Shown piece by piece: positions 19,011 through 32,713 of a DNA stretch of 64,000 nucleotides. Location: positions 7,357,145 to 7,421,144 of the forward strand of contig OX030956.1 in assembly GCA_943735955.1 (NCBI GenBank), written 5' to 3'. Each line of letters opens with the position of its first letter. Positions within the stretch are counted from its first letter, which is position 1. Under the pieces are notes generated by a model. It was not told where the DNA came from and did not search any database. It worked only from the letters and a program-made list of their open reading frames with translations. Source of the stretch: Piscicola geometra. Lineage: Eukaryota; Annelida; Clitellata; Hirudinida; Piscicolidae. Both the position numbers and the translations under genes were made by a program.

Positions 19011-22000
19011 TCAGCCAATGTCCTTGAGGTTGAAGCATAACTGGTCACACTGCATGCTCACTTGCGCCAGCTCCTGTCTCAGCATTTCATCTTCTTGACA
19101 GCTGCTCTTGGGTTGTTGCTGTTGTTGCTGCTGTTGATGTTGCGGATGAGGTTGTTGTAGCTGTTGTTGGTGGTATTGTTTCTTGGGCAGTGGTGGTGGG
19201 GGTGGTTGTCGCTGTGGTGAGGCGTGAACATCGACGGTGGCAGGCAGTTGCTTGGGCGGCAGAGGGGGAAGAGAAGGACGCACCTCGGAAAGAAGTTGGT
19301 GGTCAGATGAAGTGGAAAAGCGGTGTTGTCTCTGCAGCTGGGTCAACAGCATCTGAACTTCTTTCCACCCTTCTGCATTAGCGTTTAATCCCCCTGCGAA
19401 GGGCTTGTACACTAGAGAAACTGCATCTCTGACGTGCAATCCTGACTTCACGCGCCTCAGCCACTCCTCCAAACCATCAAGTGATGGCGTGGCCACTGCG
19501 GCAGTGGTTAATTGAGGATCATCATCATCATCGAAGTCTTCAAAGTTCGATTTCAAGCTGTTTCTTTCTATTCTATCGGCTTCACTCGCCTTGAACCAAT
19601 CAACGTACTCCACCATGATGACGTCAGTCACCAGACGAATGTAGGGGCTGTACAGACGATGCATGTCGTCATACCTCCAGGGCAGTTCTTCCGTGTAGCG
19701 GGAATCGTCTGCGCATGCGAATTTGGAGATGCACTTGATGAAACAGTGCTCGATCACTTGTGCTCTGTAGCCGTAAAGCATCGGGTCTGATTCGGAGGAA
19801 GAGAAGAAGGAGAAGGGAGAAGGAGGCGGAAGGGTGGCGTAAGAGTGTGACGTTGGTGTTTGTCTGCGGTGACTTCTGAGGCCTGGAGAAGCTAGTGGCG
19901 ACTGTTGACTGAAGCTGTGGTGGCTGACGGTCATCTGGAAGCTGTGGTTGCTGTAGTTGCTGTAAAGATTGTTCGAGGGGTGGCTGTTGCATGCTTGCGT
20001 CGACTCCTTGCGTAGAGCGGGCTTCTTGAAAACGTCGTAAATATTCCACTTGAGTTCTTTGCCGAAACTGATCACCGATATCCACTTGGGTGCTGGTTGG
20101 CCTTCGTCGCCGTGGCTACGTCGCTGGTTGTAGGTTGCCATGGCGATCGTCACCATGGAGTTCCTATCCAGCAACCTGCCTCTGGTGCGCACCGCTTCGA
20201 ATATGTTGTTGCAGGCGAACTTTGCGAGCAGACGAAGCGCTATGTTTTCCTGGGTGAGCGATAATTGGTATTCGAAGATGCGGCTCAGCTCTGATGCTAC
20301 GGTCTTAGAGAGGTAAGTGATGATGCGCTCAGTGAGGTCCTGGCACATGATCACGTGATGTTCTGAACTTAAGTTCGCTTTTAGTTGGTCGATTTCGTGA
20401 CACAGGTATCCCGGAAGAGTGGGGTAAATGGCGTTGTCGTAGTTGCTGTTGTAGTTCTCATTCAAGTTTGCATTGCAGTGTGAGTAGGTGTTCCACGCGT
20501 CAGTGGAGTAAGTCTCGACATTGACCTTGCTTCTTTCATTCAATGGATCCTCCTTCAATCTACCTTGAGTATCAACTCCTGTAACCCCGTCATCGTCATC
20601 GGCAGCTGAGTGCTCATCGGATGGAAAGGTACTAGCTGGATGGTTGGCTGCAGAGATGAGGAAGAGTTCATTGGAGCGGAGGTAGTGGAAGAGCGAGAGG
20701 GACTGGTTCGCTCGGTCTGGCATGATGGCGACGCAGAGACACGTGAGTTGGTCGAGGAGGGTGAGTTGTTTGAAGTGCTTGACCGTGAAATTGCAGAAAA
20801 AGTGCTCGAACGTCTGCGTCCTCTTGCGCACCACTTCGCCGCTGGGAAAGTCGTCGAGGTTTGGAGGCGCTGTAGGGGGGAGGGGGAGGGAATTGAAGAG
20901 GTTAATTGCATTTTAATAAAATAAAAAATAAAAATGAGAAATCATTGAAAAGATATTTGAAAAATAAAAAACTATTGCGAAGTAAACTAGATTTGTTTGG
21001 AACGAGCTGTCTGATGCTTTGATGGATTAATAAGAAGACTTTACTGTATAGTAGGTATTAAGACTAGGTATTAAGTGCTCACAGCTTCGTTTAAAAGTTA
21101 TTTTTAAATTTTTATATAAATAAAGAATAATTAAATGCACCAGATCAAACGATAACCATTCTCTCTGCACCCAATGAACCATTCTCTCGGCACCCAATCA
21201 ACCCTCAAACACTCTTTCTTAACCCAATCACACTTCAACCACCCTCTCTTGCACCCAACTAAACTTCAACCACCCTCCCTTGCACCCAATAAACCCTCAA
21301 CCACTCTCTCTTAACCCAATCAAACTTCAACCACCCTCTCTGCACCCATAATCAAAGTAGTGGAATTTGTGTTTAAATGAAAAAGCTTTTTGTCAACTCA
21401 TTTCATTAAAAAAACTAATTAAATGTTGAAAATTATAATAAAGATACTTATAAAAAGAATATTAAATATTTTTCCATTCGTCGAGATTAGTTTTTTTAAT
21501 ATTTTGCATCCCCGCAGAAAGGACACGTTCACAAAAGAATATTCAAATTTAAAAAAACATTTGTCAAAAAATAGAAGCACGAACATTCCTGAGAATAAAT
21601 AGAAAAAAACGCAACAATCGCATACAAAAGATATAAACAAAAAGTGAATAAAAGTTTAGCATACGTCGACTGAGGTTAATGGCGTTGTTGCTGCTGTAGC
21701 TGCATCGCGAGAGACTCCGACGGGAAGGCAGTCTGTTGTGCTCGAGGAAGGTGGGAGTGGTCGCTATCGAGAGGATCGACTTGTTGCTGAGGGACAGGTG
21801 GTTGCCGTAGAAGCCAGTGGTGGATTGTTGGTCGAACTTGTTGACTCCCATCGAGTAGGAGTGGGCCCTGTGTTGTTCCGCTAAGCTTTCCCTGCTCCTC
21901 CTGTACAGCGTCACCTTCACTTCATCCTTTTTCTCTGGTCGCAGATCAGTGTACGAACGGTAGATCTTGATGGCAACTTCTTTCTCCTCGCACTGTCGTT

Positions 22001-23513
22001 CTGCAGGTGGTGGTGTTGGTGGTTGTCGTTGAGGTGAGTTATGTAGTTACAATGGCTAACGTGGTGATCATGCAATACTTTGCATCGGGTTTAAGGATCT
22101 GCGTGAAAAAGCATAAGCTAAAAAAATATTATCTCCACAATATTTCCCCAAAAAACCGTTTTTCTCAGATCCCGACAATACAAAGCCCCTTGCTGCATGT
22201 GTTGCATTCAATGGAGCATTCTCCAAAAATGTTATTTCTTCGTTTTTTTATCGTCAAAGGCGTTTTTAAAAAGAGCGAAATTGTATTTCCAAATGAATAA
22301 TTAATCATTTGGTTTATATATTGTATTATTTTATAAATAGCCTTCTCTGCATTTATTTCCCATCACTTCAACATTGTCATATGAATATCTTTCCATGATG
22401 TATTACTCTTCTGCTAACAAAACTGAGCCCTTATGAATAAATTCTAAATTATTATTTTTTTAAATTAATAAATCTAAGGATTTAGCGCCTTTTAGACGTG
22501 ATTCTTTTTAATTAAATATTTTTTAAACCTCAAAAAAACGGTTAAAATTAGAAAACATTTAAAATTTGCATAACTCTTTTCTTCACTAAAAAGTTTTGAA
22601 CTCTTTATTCAAATAATCTTAACTAACCTTATTCAACTACACCATTCCATTCCACCCACTTCTTCTCTCACCCACTCTTTCCCTTACTCCCTTCTCCCAC
22701 CTCACTCCCTCCTCCCACCTCACTCCCTCCTTCTTTCACCCACTCTTTCCTTCACTCCATCCTTCCCTCATCCACCTCTTCTTTCACTCACTTCTTTCCT
22801 CACCCATTCTTTCCTCCACCCACTCTTTCCATCACTTCTCTCACTCACTCTTTTCTTCACTTCTTCCTTCCTTCACTCCATCCTTCCCTCACTCCCTCAT
22901 TTTTCACCCACTCACGCCATCCCTCCATCCCACCTCCGAGACTACTATCAGGAAAGTGGAGGGCATTGAAGTCAACAGAGTTGTCCTTCAGGAGGTCAGG
23001 GCACGAGGAGAGTCTTGACCGCTTGAAGAAGCCCCTGTGGAATCTGCGAGACTTCTGCGCTGCTTTCTGTTCCTTGGGGGGTTTGACTTGTTTTTGTTTT
23101 GAGTGTTGTTGTTGTGAGTGTTGTTGTTGCTGGTGGGGGGTTTTTTGGTTGTGGTAGGGTTGTTGTTGTGAGTGTTGTTGTTGTGAGTGCTGTTGTTGTG
23201 AGTGTTGTTGTTGCTGGTGGGGGGTTTTTTGGTTGTGGTAGGGTTGTTGTTGCTGTTTTTGATGTTGATGCTTGTGGTTTGGTGGTTTTTGTTGTTGTTG
23301 TTGTAGTTTGTTGGAACGTTGTTGTAGTTGTGGCATGTTTTGGGGGTATTGTTGGAAGTTGTTGTGGCTTCGTTGTGGTAGTTGTTGTTGTTGTTGTTGT
23401 TGTGGAAAACGAGGGTCTTTCAAGAATGATTGTTGTTGCCATTGTTGTTGTTGCTGTTGTTGCTGTTGTGGATTACAGGACTTGATGAGTATAGAATCTA
23501 ATTTATTTCCCAT
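19011..23513 (-). CDS. Unrecognised 924-residue protein with Gln-rich N-terminal region
   Basis: Three exons (23513-22934, 22000-21665, 20869-19011) join exactly in frame with consensus sites, so the coding region appears complete, from MGNKLDSILIKSCNP to LKDIG. Residues about 15-150 are Gln/His/Pro-rich (CAA/CAG runs), followed by a basic RRFHRGFFKRSRLSSCPDLL segment. Exon 2 encodes EEKEVAIKIYRSYTDLRP and many Ser/Arg. Exon 3 has a non-repetitive part (TFEHFFCNFTVKHFKQLTLL; LSKTVASELSRIFEYQLSL; GKELKWNIYDVFKKP; YSPYIRLVTDVIMVEYVDW), likely helical and conserved, then a Pro/Gln-rich tail and a short C-terminal helix (LRQELAQVSMQCDQLCFNL). No catalytic motif, signal peptide or membrane segment is seen. 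The MGN start could allow N-myristoylation, but Asp at position 6 is unfavourable. I do not recognise the family. Confidence 0.75.
21150..21348. repeat. About 42-bp minisatellite in intron
   Basis: Four to five copies of a unit like CACCCAATCAAACTTCAACC + ACCCTCTCT lie in the second intron of the Gln-rich protein gene. Confidence 0.8.
22620..22930. repeat. Pyrimidine-rich (CTTTCCTTCACTC)n tract on a donor
   Basis: Loose CACTC/CTTCC repeats run for about 300 bp and stop at the donor of the first exon of the Gln-rich gene (22934). Confidence 0.8.
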
Positions 23514-23848
23514 TTTTTCTTTTTCAAGCTTCAGCAAAACATGGTTTTTCTAAAGTTTTCCAAATTCGACAAAGATTTCACAACACACTCAAACTATAAA
23601 AACATACTCTCAAACTATAATTCTATTTTTTTCTCAACTTTAACATTTAGAAATAACCTGTAAAAAACGCTTTAAAATCTATACTTTAAAGTGTATCTAT
23701 CAAACCCAATGGATACATAGGCTAATACCTAGACTCCTACTGGGTAGATTTTTCATTTGACAGGCCTGTAGTTAGCTGTCACGTTAACGGCAATCTTCAC
23801 ATTGCCACCATCCTTTTATCCACCACAAGCACGTACGCAAATAAATAC

Positions 23849-24338
<490 letters not shown>

Positions 24339-24526
24339 GCAAACACTGAGACGTACAACTACATAAAAGCGTGCATACAGCCCCACGTGAGCATCCACAA
24401 ACGTACAAGAATCCATGTGGAGATGCGAATCGTCCTTTGGACAACCCTGAAAACACATTCGCTAATAGTGCTCCTAATGCTCTATTACTATTAGTATACT
24501 TAGTAAAATCACACAAACACATACAC

Positions 24527-24659
<133 letters not shown>

Positions 24660-24887
24660 GCCTCCGATGATACGCATGATAAAATCTATTAAGCGTATGA
24701 ACTTCCTACGTATGCTTTCGCGCGTGTACGTATTACAGGATTAGATGCGTGTACAATCGAAGACTTGTGTACACAAGGTACATTCTACATGTCTAGTACA
24801 CAGACATAATGTATTCTCGAAGAATATTTGACGGGTAAACAAAATTTGTACATGAATTAATGAAGAATACGCTATGTGATGGAAGGA

Positions 24888-24940
24888 AGAAGAAGATGAT
24901 GGTGAGGATGATGAGGATGATGATGATGATGATGATCAAA

Positions 24941-25038
<98 letters not shown>

Positions 25039-25039
25039 A

Positions 25040-25095
<56 letters not shown>

Positions 25096-25132
25096 AATGA
25101 TGATGATGATGATGACAATAATGTCGAAGATG
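24888..25132. repeat. (GAT)n microsatellite, about 240 bp
   Basis: GAT triplets with a few AAT, GAG and GAC variants. The poly-Met, poly-Ile and poly-Ser frames are artefacts. Confidence 0.95.
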
Positions 25133-25262
25133 ATGACGATAACAAATTGGAATAAGTTTGGAAGATGTTTGTGCACGTTTAGTGAGTTTAAGTAATCATA
25201 TAACTAAAAAGGTGTATGATATCAGCTATGAACTGAATAAATTCTATGAGATATGCAAAATA

Positions 25263-25601
25263 TAGAGAAGACAACGGGTATCCGAAACTGTTTTTACATT
25301 TTAAATAGTTAAAATTAAAAAAAGTTTTTAAAAAAATAATATTTTAAATCTCAATTAAAAGGGTAAAAAACGCAAAAAAAGTCTACTATATAAAAATGTC
25401 AATGAATACATTTTTTATTCGAATTAAATAGAGATTTGGATCGGATTTAAGTAAATTAAAAAGTAAAAATCCCCATAACATGGTATGTTTAATTCTTTTA
25501 TAATAGGGCACGCTCTAAGTTGAACACTTAACCTATAATGCAAAATGAGTTATTTTTTCCGGGTACCCGGGTCTTAAGTTTTGAACCTGTTGCCCTCCCT
25601 G
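25263..25601. mobile_element. Short non-autonomous hAT-like element (MITE candidate)
   Basis: The left end tAGAGAAGACAACGGG matches the inverted right end cAGGGAGGGCAACAGG at 11 of 15 positions. The right end contains ccgggtacccgggt, as in the elements at 1.5 and 7.7 kb. It is 339 bp, A/T-rich and non-coding, close in size to the 7.7-kb copy. No clear target duplication. Confidence 0.5.
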
Positions 25602-26283
25602 ATATAAAATGATTTTTGCATCCATCAGAATACTTTTTTAGAGGTTCGTCAGCGCTTTATCATATAAACGGTAGCGCATCTTTCATGGTTTTCGTTTGAA
25701 AATTTAAAAATATATAGGCTTAAAAATAGATAAGGAAGAAAAAAATATAAATAATTTATTTAAAATGGTGAATAAAAATACTAAAATCCATGATGCTATG
25801 ATTAGTTTGATGTGTTCTTCGAGGTTCTGGCGTCTGGATCGATGCATTGACGTTAACACATTTCAACCTCTCGCAAGATCGAAGAAGTAAGACATGGCAA
25901 TAATGCTGGAGATGATGTAGAGAGTGGTTGTGGAAACTCTTTGGTATCACGCCACTTGATTTGTATCGGTAATTTTGTTTATTTAATGGTTGATGATGAT
26001 AATGATGATGATGGTGGTAGTGGTGAGGATGGTGATTATGATGAGGATGATGATGAAGATGATAATGATGATGAAAACGAGGATCAGTGACTATGCGGTA
26101 TAATTTTTCCTTTAACAAATTAAGCATCTGAGGTTTTTTTATTTTATAGAATAAGAAAATAGCAAATTAATTTTTTTTAAAGATAAAAATGACTCATCTT
26201 GGTCATGAAATATGATACATTAACTTAAAGTAATAGTATCACATTATGATCTAATCTTGTCACGAGGATTATCCGAGTGCTTC

Positions 26284-26359
<76 letters not shown>

Positions 26360-27078
26360 GAAAATCAATAATAAAAACAATAATTTATTTTGAGCTTCGG
26401 AAAAATTAACACTACTTTTTTTATGAGAACGGGAAAATGGAATTTTGATAAGTTTATTAAAAAACTAATCAATATTTATTAAAATAAAATGACATAAAAC
26501 ATGATTTATAATAATAATAAAGGCTATTAAAATAATTTTAAATGTATTAAAAACGAATAAAGTTGTTTAAAAATTAAAATAAGCATTGGCGATAACGATC
26601 AACGAACATTCTGAAATATAACTCTGTTACTCTCGTCATCATCATCATCATCCCTATCATCCTCATCATTATCATCATCGACATCATCCATATCATCCTC
26701 ATCATTATCATCATCATCATCCTCATCATTATCATCATCGTCATCATCATCATGGTCATCATTATCACCGTGATCATTATCACCGTGATCATTATCATCA
26801 CCATCATTTTTATCCTCATCTTCATCATCGTTATCATCATCATCAAAGACTGATTCATACACATCCCTGTCAAACAAATGGTTCAGCAGCTTCTTCCTTT
26901 CACAGATTTCTTTTTCTCATTAAAAATTGTTTTGCACTTATACCCGAATTTACCATCCACAAATAACCCCACCCCTCCATTCACTAACCCACCCACCAAC
27001 CCACCCCCTTACAAACCTACCAAACTTCCCCTCTCCTCTTCTCCACCCCCCAAATAGCCTCATGCCCTTCCCATGCCC
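25602..27078. other. Intergenic sequence between the Gln-rich gene and CCDC157
   Basis: Mostly AT-rich, with an (AAT)n run at about 26288-26358 and (CATCAT)n tracts at 25980-26080 and 26635-26850. A minus-strand frame at about 26599-26880 reads RDVYESVFDDDDNDD and continues Asp-rich to ESNRVIFQNVR. It has a plausible acceptor (ttgacag near 26875) but no link to a neighbouring exon. It may be an exon or simply a (GAT)n tract with open frame; I cannot decide. Confidence 0.4.
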
Positions 27079-30000
27079 TCATTTCTTGGGATTGAGAGCA
27101 CAGTACGATGAGTGGATATCTAGGTCAACCAATGAAGAGCACTCTTCCTTGCAATGGACGCACCTGATTGGCCCTTGAGGAGGGCTGCTTGTGGCTGATT
27201 GGTTGGTTTTGTTGATTGGGATGAATTGAAAAACGGGTGAGAAACGAATTCTGGAATATTTGAATGGGTGTCACATGGGTTTGATGACAGTGGGATAGAT
27301 GGGAATAAACAATTAGTTAATGTTAAACAATGAACAAATGTAAGAAAATTACGTGTATAAGCCTGGTTATTACTCTTTCTGCTGCTATTATTTTCCTTCT
27401 CATTCTTTTTATTCTGATCATAATTATTATGATTTCGATTATTATTATATTCATTATTCTTTTTTTCCAGTTCTTCCTGCAGTACTTTCACTTCAGCTTC
27501 CATCCTTTCCAGCTCCCCTTGCAATCTTCCCTGTTCAGGGGCAATGTTCGATGTTTGAGAGACATTCTAAATGAGGTTTTTTTAATACAAATTTTATTCT
27601 TATTTATTATTTACTTTTTGTTTTCTTCATAATTAAAAAAGTAAATGTTACACTAATGCTAATGGAAGTAAAATAGTATGAAAAGAAATAAAGACTCCAT
27701 TACTATATGGTAAATGCAACTATTTTTATACTTTAAAAAAACTACATTAAAACTACATTAACACACATTGTGGGAAAGAATGTTTGTAACAGGGCAATAG
27801 TCACAAGAAGAAGACCAGTTGCAACAACGGCAATCACACCTTCATTACGACACAACACCTTCAACATAAAGTATAGGCTGAGACCACGTCAAAACAATGA
27901 AAATACAACAAAAACAACACTATTAACATCAATCTAACTCATCCTCACCATTATTCCTACAACTCCAACAACAACTCCCACTGACAATAAAACCACCACT
28001 ATCACCAACAACAACAACACAACCCCACCACCAAAACACCAACAACAACACCACCAATAACAACAACACTACCAACAACGACAACACAACCCCACTACCA
28101 ATACACTACCAACAACACCAATACAACATCACCACCAACAACAACAACAAAAACACCAACAACAACAACACTACCTCATTGCGTTCAGCAAGACTGCGCA
28201 ACTTCAGGAACTTGTTCTCGAGAACCTCGTTAGCAGCTCTCTGATTGGTCAGCTGGGTGGTCAGGTGGTCTTGCAGTGATGATGATGATCTCAGTTTGTT
28301 TTGCAGCTTGTTGTACTTTTCCTGTAGTGTCTGGTGGGAAAGTGGAAGGTTGGAAGTGGATGGCTGTGTCGTCACATTTTATTTCCCGCCATAAGTTTCA
28401 ATTGAATTTGGAAAAAGCTTAATTTAATTTATGAATTTAAACATTTGAATATTTGTTATTCATATTTATTTAATATATCTTTTAATATTATCGTTCATCT
28501 ATTTTTGATCTGAAACCTGAATCATTTTTTCCCTTTTTGTAGTTCATTTTAGTAATGGAGGCTTTAGTCAAACCTCATAATTCCTTAGAGTGCCCTCTCT
28601 TTCCATATCTCTCTCCTTTATCTCCCCTCTCAGCCTCTCAAAGTCTCTGCTCACTCTCTCTACTTCCAGCACTGCTTCTGGATGAAAAGAGGTGAAAGTG
28701 AAGAGATGAATGGGTGAGGGGGGAATAGTGTGGAGAGGGGTGAATTGATTAACTTGAGTGTCCTATCTCTTCTATTCACAGACCAATTTTTTTATATCCA
28801 TCCATCCACCCATCCATCTATCTAACCATCTATCCATCCATCCATCCATCCATCCATTTATCCATCCATCCATCCATCCATCCATCCATCCATCCATCCA
28901 TCCATCCATCCATCCATCCATCCATCCATCCATCCATCCATCCATCCATCCATCCATCCATCCATCCATCCATCCATCCATCCATCCATGCATGCATCCA
29001 TGCATCCATCCATCCATCCATGCATCCATGCATCCATGCATCCATCCATGCATCCATGCATTCATCCATCCATCCATCCATCCATCCATCCATCCATCCA
29101 TCCATCCATCCATCCATCCATCCATCCATCCATCCATCCATCCATCCATCCATCCATCCATCCATCCATCCATCCATCCATTCATTCATTCATCCAATCT
29201 TCCACCTCTTCTCCAACACTCAATCACCTTTCAACTTCACAGCCACTTCTCTCTCCCTCTTCTTCACTATCTCAATTTCCTCTCTCATTAACTCTTTCTC
29301 TTCCAGCTCCAGTTTCATGTTCTCTTCCATCATCACTTAAGGGATGTGAGCGTGTGCAGTTAATTACTTGAGTTTTTCATTGAAGTAACTTTTTATTTGA
29401 CTTTGATTTTAATAGAAAATTACTTTAAAAGAATGTTGAAAATTAATTTTAATCATCTTTCAACAATGCACTTCAGTATGAAAAGAGTGATGGGTGGACA
29501 TTCAGTTCTCCCCCCACCATAACCACACTAACTGAAACTTTCTTGATACTCGTTCATCGTCTTATATGCTTTTTGCTTCCATCCCTCCATTTCTTCCACC
29601 ATTCCTTTCATCTTCTCTTCCATCACTTTTTGTCTATAGTCTCCTTCTTTTCTCACTATCTCTATTTGCTTGTCAGCCTCCTGTGAGTGGTGGACGTGGA
29701 GGAATATTGAGCTAGAGTGGATTAAAATGAGAAAAATGAATTTTACTGAAGAAAGAAGAGCTACAATAACTACTATCACAATTCAAACAACCACAACTTC
29801 CTAAAATATTTTTACTACAGCCAGCACCATCACACCCAACGTCAATATAACTACCCTCCCCTTCTAAAAGCAATTTGAAAACCTGCAACTTCTTCTTAAA
29901 TGATTCCACCTCCTCGGCACACCTCCCTTCCACTCTCTCACACCTCTCCACCACCTCCCTCATCTTCTCACTCCACGCTTGCTTCTTCTTATCAGAATCC

Positions 30001-30120
30001 CCTTTCAGGCCTTCTTTGCTTTTAATCAGTGACCTGATTTGCCTTTCTAGGTCAATTAACGCGTCTCTATTCCGCTCGAATACAGACTCTATCTCGTCGT
30101 CTGCTCGTGGAGGGGGGTGG

Positions 30121-30158
<38 letters not shown>

Positions 30159-32548
30159 TATTACCGATGAAGGTAATGATAATGATAAAAAAAGGAAGTT
30201 ATGATAGTGATAGGTAACGAATACAGCCAAAACACTAATTTAGACGCCTAGTTAATAAAAACAAATAAATTATTCACTCTTCATGAAATATTCATAAGCA
30301 TTACTTCTATAACTGAGTCATAAATACACGGCACCCACCAGTCATCCACACCACTCGCTCATGTCTATTAATGAGTTGCTTGTTGCTTTTTTTAATGGTC
30401 GCTGACGAAGAGGAGCTCTCATTGGTTACGGTACTCAGGCTTGAGATGTGGAGGGTCAGCTGGTTCAAGCTGCTCTGTGATCAAATGAAGTACGAATCTA
30501 TGCGTTAATAATAATAATAATAATAATAATGACGAGCATTATTATAGTGGCGAATAACCCGAACGAGCTTCGAGGCCACTTAGGCTGCATATTTCATTTG
30601 CGCCTTTGGGTTACTAGGGCATTGGTTGCACTTGAACCTAGGACCTTTCATTATTGGTCAAGCCGAGAGTCGTTGCCGACTCGGCTACCCGTTCACCCAT
30701 ATATGTGCGTAAAAATTAACCAAAGCTTGAATTTCAAAATAGCGTAAACAAAAATATGGGCATCATCCACGTACATTTTTCCAAAAAATTTATTTTATTG
30801 GAATGATATTTCAAAACGACCCGAGAGCAAAATCGAAAAAATTTCATCAGAATCGAAGAACAATTTAAGATTATAATTTTACTTAGTTGAATTTAATTAA
30901 ATAAAATAATAATTTGAATATATTATTTAAGACTAAAAACTTGTAATTGGTAGCAAGATTGGCATCCCGCGAATGAGGTGTCGATGGTTTGGGTGCCTAT
31001 GGGGATGGTGGGAGAGTGGGATGGTTGGAGGAAGAAATGGTGGGAGAGTAGGATGGTTGGAGGAAAGAATAGTGGGAGGTGGATGGTGGGAAGGTGGCAT
31101 GGTGGAATGGTGAAGGATTGGATGGTGAAGGGGGGGATGGTAAATGGTGGGATGGTAGAGATTGGGATGGTTTAAGGTGGAATGGTAGAGAATGGGATAG
31201 TTGAAGTGGGATGATAGAATGGTAGAAAGGGAGATGATGTGAGGTTGAGATGGAAGGATGGTGGGACTATATGATGGAATGAGTAAATGAGAGAAGAGAA
31301 AGAGAAGGGTTTCCAAATAAAAGGAAAAGCTGTTTCTATTTTTTTATCTTTATCAACACCACCTGAAGTAGTTAGATCGATCTTTTTGCCTGTAGTGAAG
31401 CTCGAAAATGGATTCTTGAATGAAACTTTCAACTTTTTCGACTTATTCACACCATGGCGACCCGTTGCGTCATTTTTAGTGTCGTCATTTTCAGCGTCAT
31501 CGTCTGCATCATCATCATCATCATCAGCATAAGCATTTTTATAGTTCTTTGTGGTTTTTGGTTCTTTAGAGGTTGTTTCTTTTCCCTTGAAAAATAATAT
31601 AAATTATATTATAATGTGGATTAATTTATAATGGACCAAATTTATAAAGTAACGAAAGTTAGTTATTCCGTTAATGAAAAGTTTAATCATCAAAAAACAT
31701 TTCAACTTTGTTTTTTGCCAAGCTTTGCACAACTAAACATTCGTTTGAAAAAATTAAACATTTAAAAATAAAAACATGAATTTAAAAAAGGACAATGAAT
31801 TTGTATCGATATTTCATAGTTGAATCAAATATTCAAATTTTACATTTCAAAAATAAAAAATGAACCTTTTGGTTGGAGATTTGGCTGGTGACATAACTAA
31901 CGACACTCCAGCAACGCTTGGAGGTGAGGCCGATGGACTTGGTGGTAGTGGTCGGTGGCGAAGAAGACGATCCAGACGCTTGCATGGAGAAGAGCATGTA
32001 GTGAGTGATCAACTGAAGGAATAACAAAAACCTGAAAAATGCCGAGTAACTAATTAGATAATTATGCTTTGGGGTGATCAATTGATTTGTTTGATTAACA
32101 AGATAAAGTAATTAAAATAAATTCAGAGTTTAATTTTTGACGCAACGTTAAAATATCGAAAAATCGAATAATCGAAAAATTTCCCGCACCTATCGATCAG
32201 CAACTCGAATAGAGCAACGTGGGAAAGTTGGTTGTGTTCCGGCTGTTGTGACGGTAGGTACTTGCAAAGAAGACTTTCCACGTCCACCTTGCAAGCCTCT
32301 TGCCCTGGGTACTTCCATGATTTTATGAAGGATAACTTCTCATCGGCGTTTCCAGTTTTTTTTCTTTTTGTTAGAGAATCTTTTTCAACAAATTTTCCAC
32401 TGTCTTTAGCGACGTTTGTTGAAGCGGAGCAATCATTAATTTCATTTTTGTTGAATGTTTCAATTATTTTTTCAATTGTTATTTGAATATCTTTTATATC
32501 TCCATTCAAATGTTTCAAGCTATCTTTCTTCCCTAATAACTCTACCAT
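27079..32548 (-). CDS. CCDC157: CCDC157 homologue, coiled-coil protein
   Basis: Eleven exons join in phase: 32548-32190, 32031-31866, 31585-31358, 30474-30339, 30103-29883, 29680-29539, 29335-29228, 28677-28574, 28330-28175, 27530-27374, 27173-27079, giving about 623 residues (vertebrate CCDC157 is about 750). The N-terminal exon matches CCDC157: [20 protein letters not shown], then [20 protein letters not shown] and [14 protein letters not shown]. Exon 2 ([16 protein letters not shown]) also fits. Exons 5-10 are heptad-like Glu/Lys coiled coil. The last exon adds [15 protein letters not shown]...DIHSSYC, a Cys2-His-Cys zinc-finger-like motif. I chose the ATG at 32546-32548. CCDC157 is linked to Golgi/acrosome and sperm function in mammals. 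The donor of exon 3 is uncertain by 5 bp. Confidence 0.85.
28797..29192. repeat. (ATCC)n microsatellite, about 395 bp, with ATGC block
   Basis: TCCA tetranucleotides with a central CATGCATCCATG-rich segment (28987-29062). It lies in the CCDC157 intron between exons 29228-29335 and 28574-28677, close to the donor at 29227. Confidence 0.95.
30118..30158. repeat. (GAT)n tract near a CCDC157 acceptor
   Basis: A pure GAT run begins 15 bp from the acceptor of exon 29883-30103. Confidence 0.9.
30508..30703 (-). mobile_element. tRNA-derived SINE with (ATT)n tail
   Basis: On the minus strand the element starts near AACGGGTAGCCGAGTCGG, an A-box-like region, with a B-box-like GGTTCAAGTGC about 60 bp later, and ends in (ATT)n at 30508-30530. 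These are pol III promoter elements and a simple-repeat tail as in tRNA-derived SINEs. It sits in a CCDC157 intron. The segment at 46.25-46.45 kb shares the AACGGGT...CGAGT...GACTC.CGGCT head. Confidence 0.65.
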
Positions 32549-32551
32549 TTT

Positions 32552-32564
32552 GTTGTTAGGCAAC
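32552..32564. promoter_or_regulatory. Consensus RFX X-box
   Basis: GTTGTTAGGCAAC fits the X-box rule RYYNYY-N(1-3)-RRNRAC exactly and fits on the opposite strand as well (GTTGCCTAACAAC). RFX factors use such sites to control ciliary genes. It is 4 bp upstream of the CCDC157 ATG and 201 bp upstream of the SPAG17 ATG. Binding is inferred, not shown. Confidence 0.6.
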
Positions 32565-32689
32565 AAGGTGTTTTATAAATGTATTATAAAAGTTAAAATA
32601 AGTTTTAAAATTTTCATTTTATTTGAAATTTATAAAATTGATAGAATTAATTGTAAAAAATTGTTTTAAAATAGTTTTACAGTATTTAA

Positions 32690-32713
32690 AAAGCGTTGTC
32701 AACGTAACGCTTT
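32690..32713. promoter_or_regulatory. 8-bp inverted repeat upstream of SPAG17
   Basis: AAAGCGTT-GTCAACGT-AACGCTTT is a perfect 8-bp inverted repeat around an 8-bp spacer, 51 bp before the SPAG17 ATG. The GTTGTCAAC core resembles half an X-box but does not meet the consensus. Confidence 0.4.

Noticed and set aside
27120..27163. Alternative CCDC157 end reading [12 protein letters not shown]
   Set aside because: It needs the acceptor at 27164. The acceptor at 27174 is equally good and gives the ordered Cys2-His-Cys exon, so I prefer that model, though transcripts should decide.
28758..29371. Ile-His-Pro-Ser and Trp-Met-Asp-Gly repeat proteins
   Set aside because: They are translations of an (ATCC)n microsatellite; the CCDC157 exons on the minus strand explain the coding content around it.
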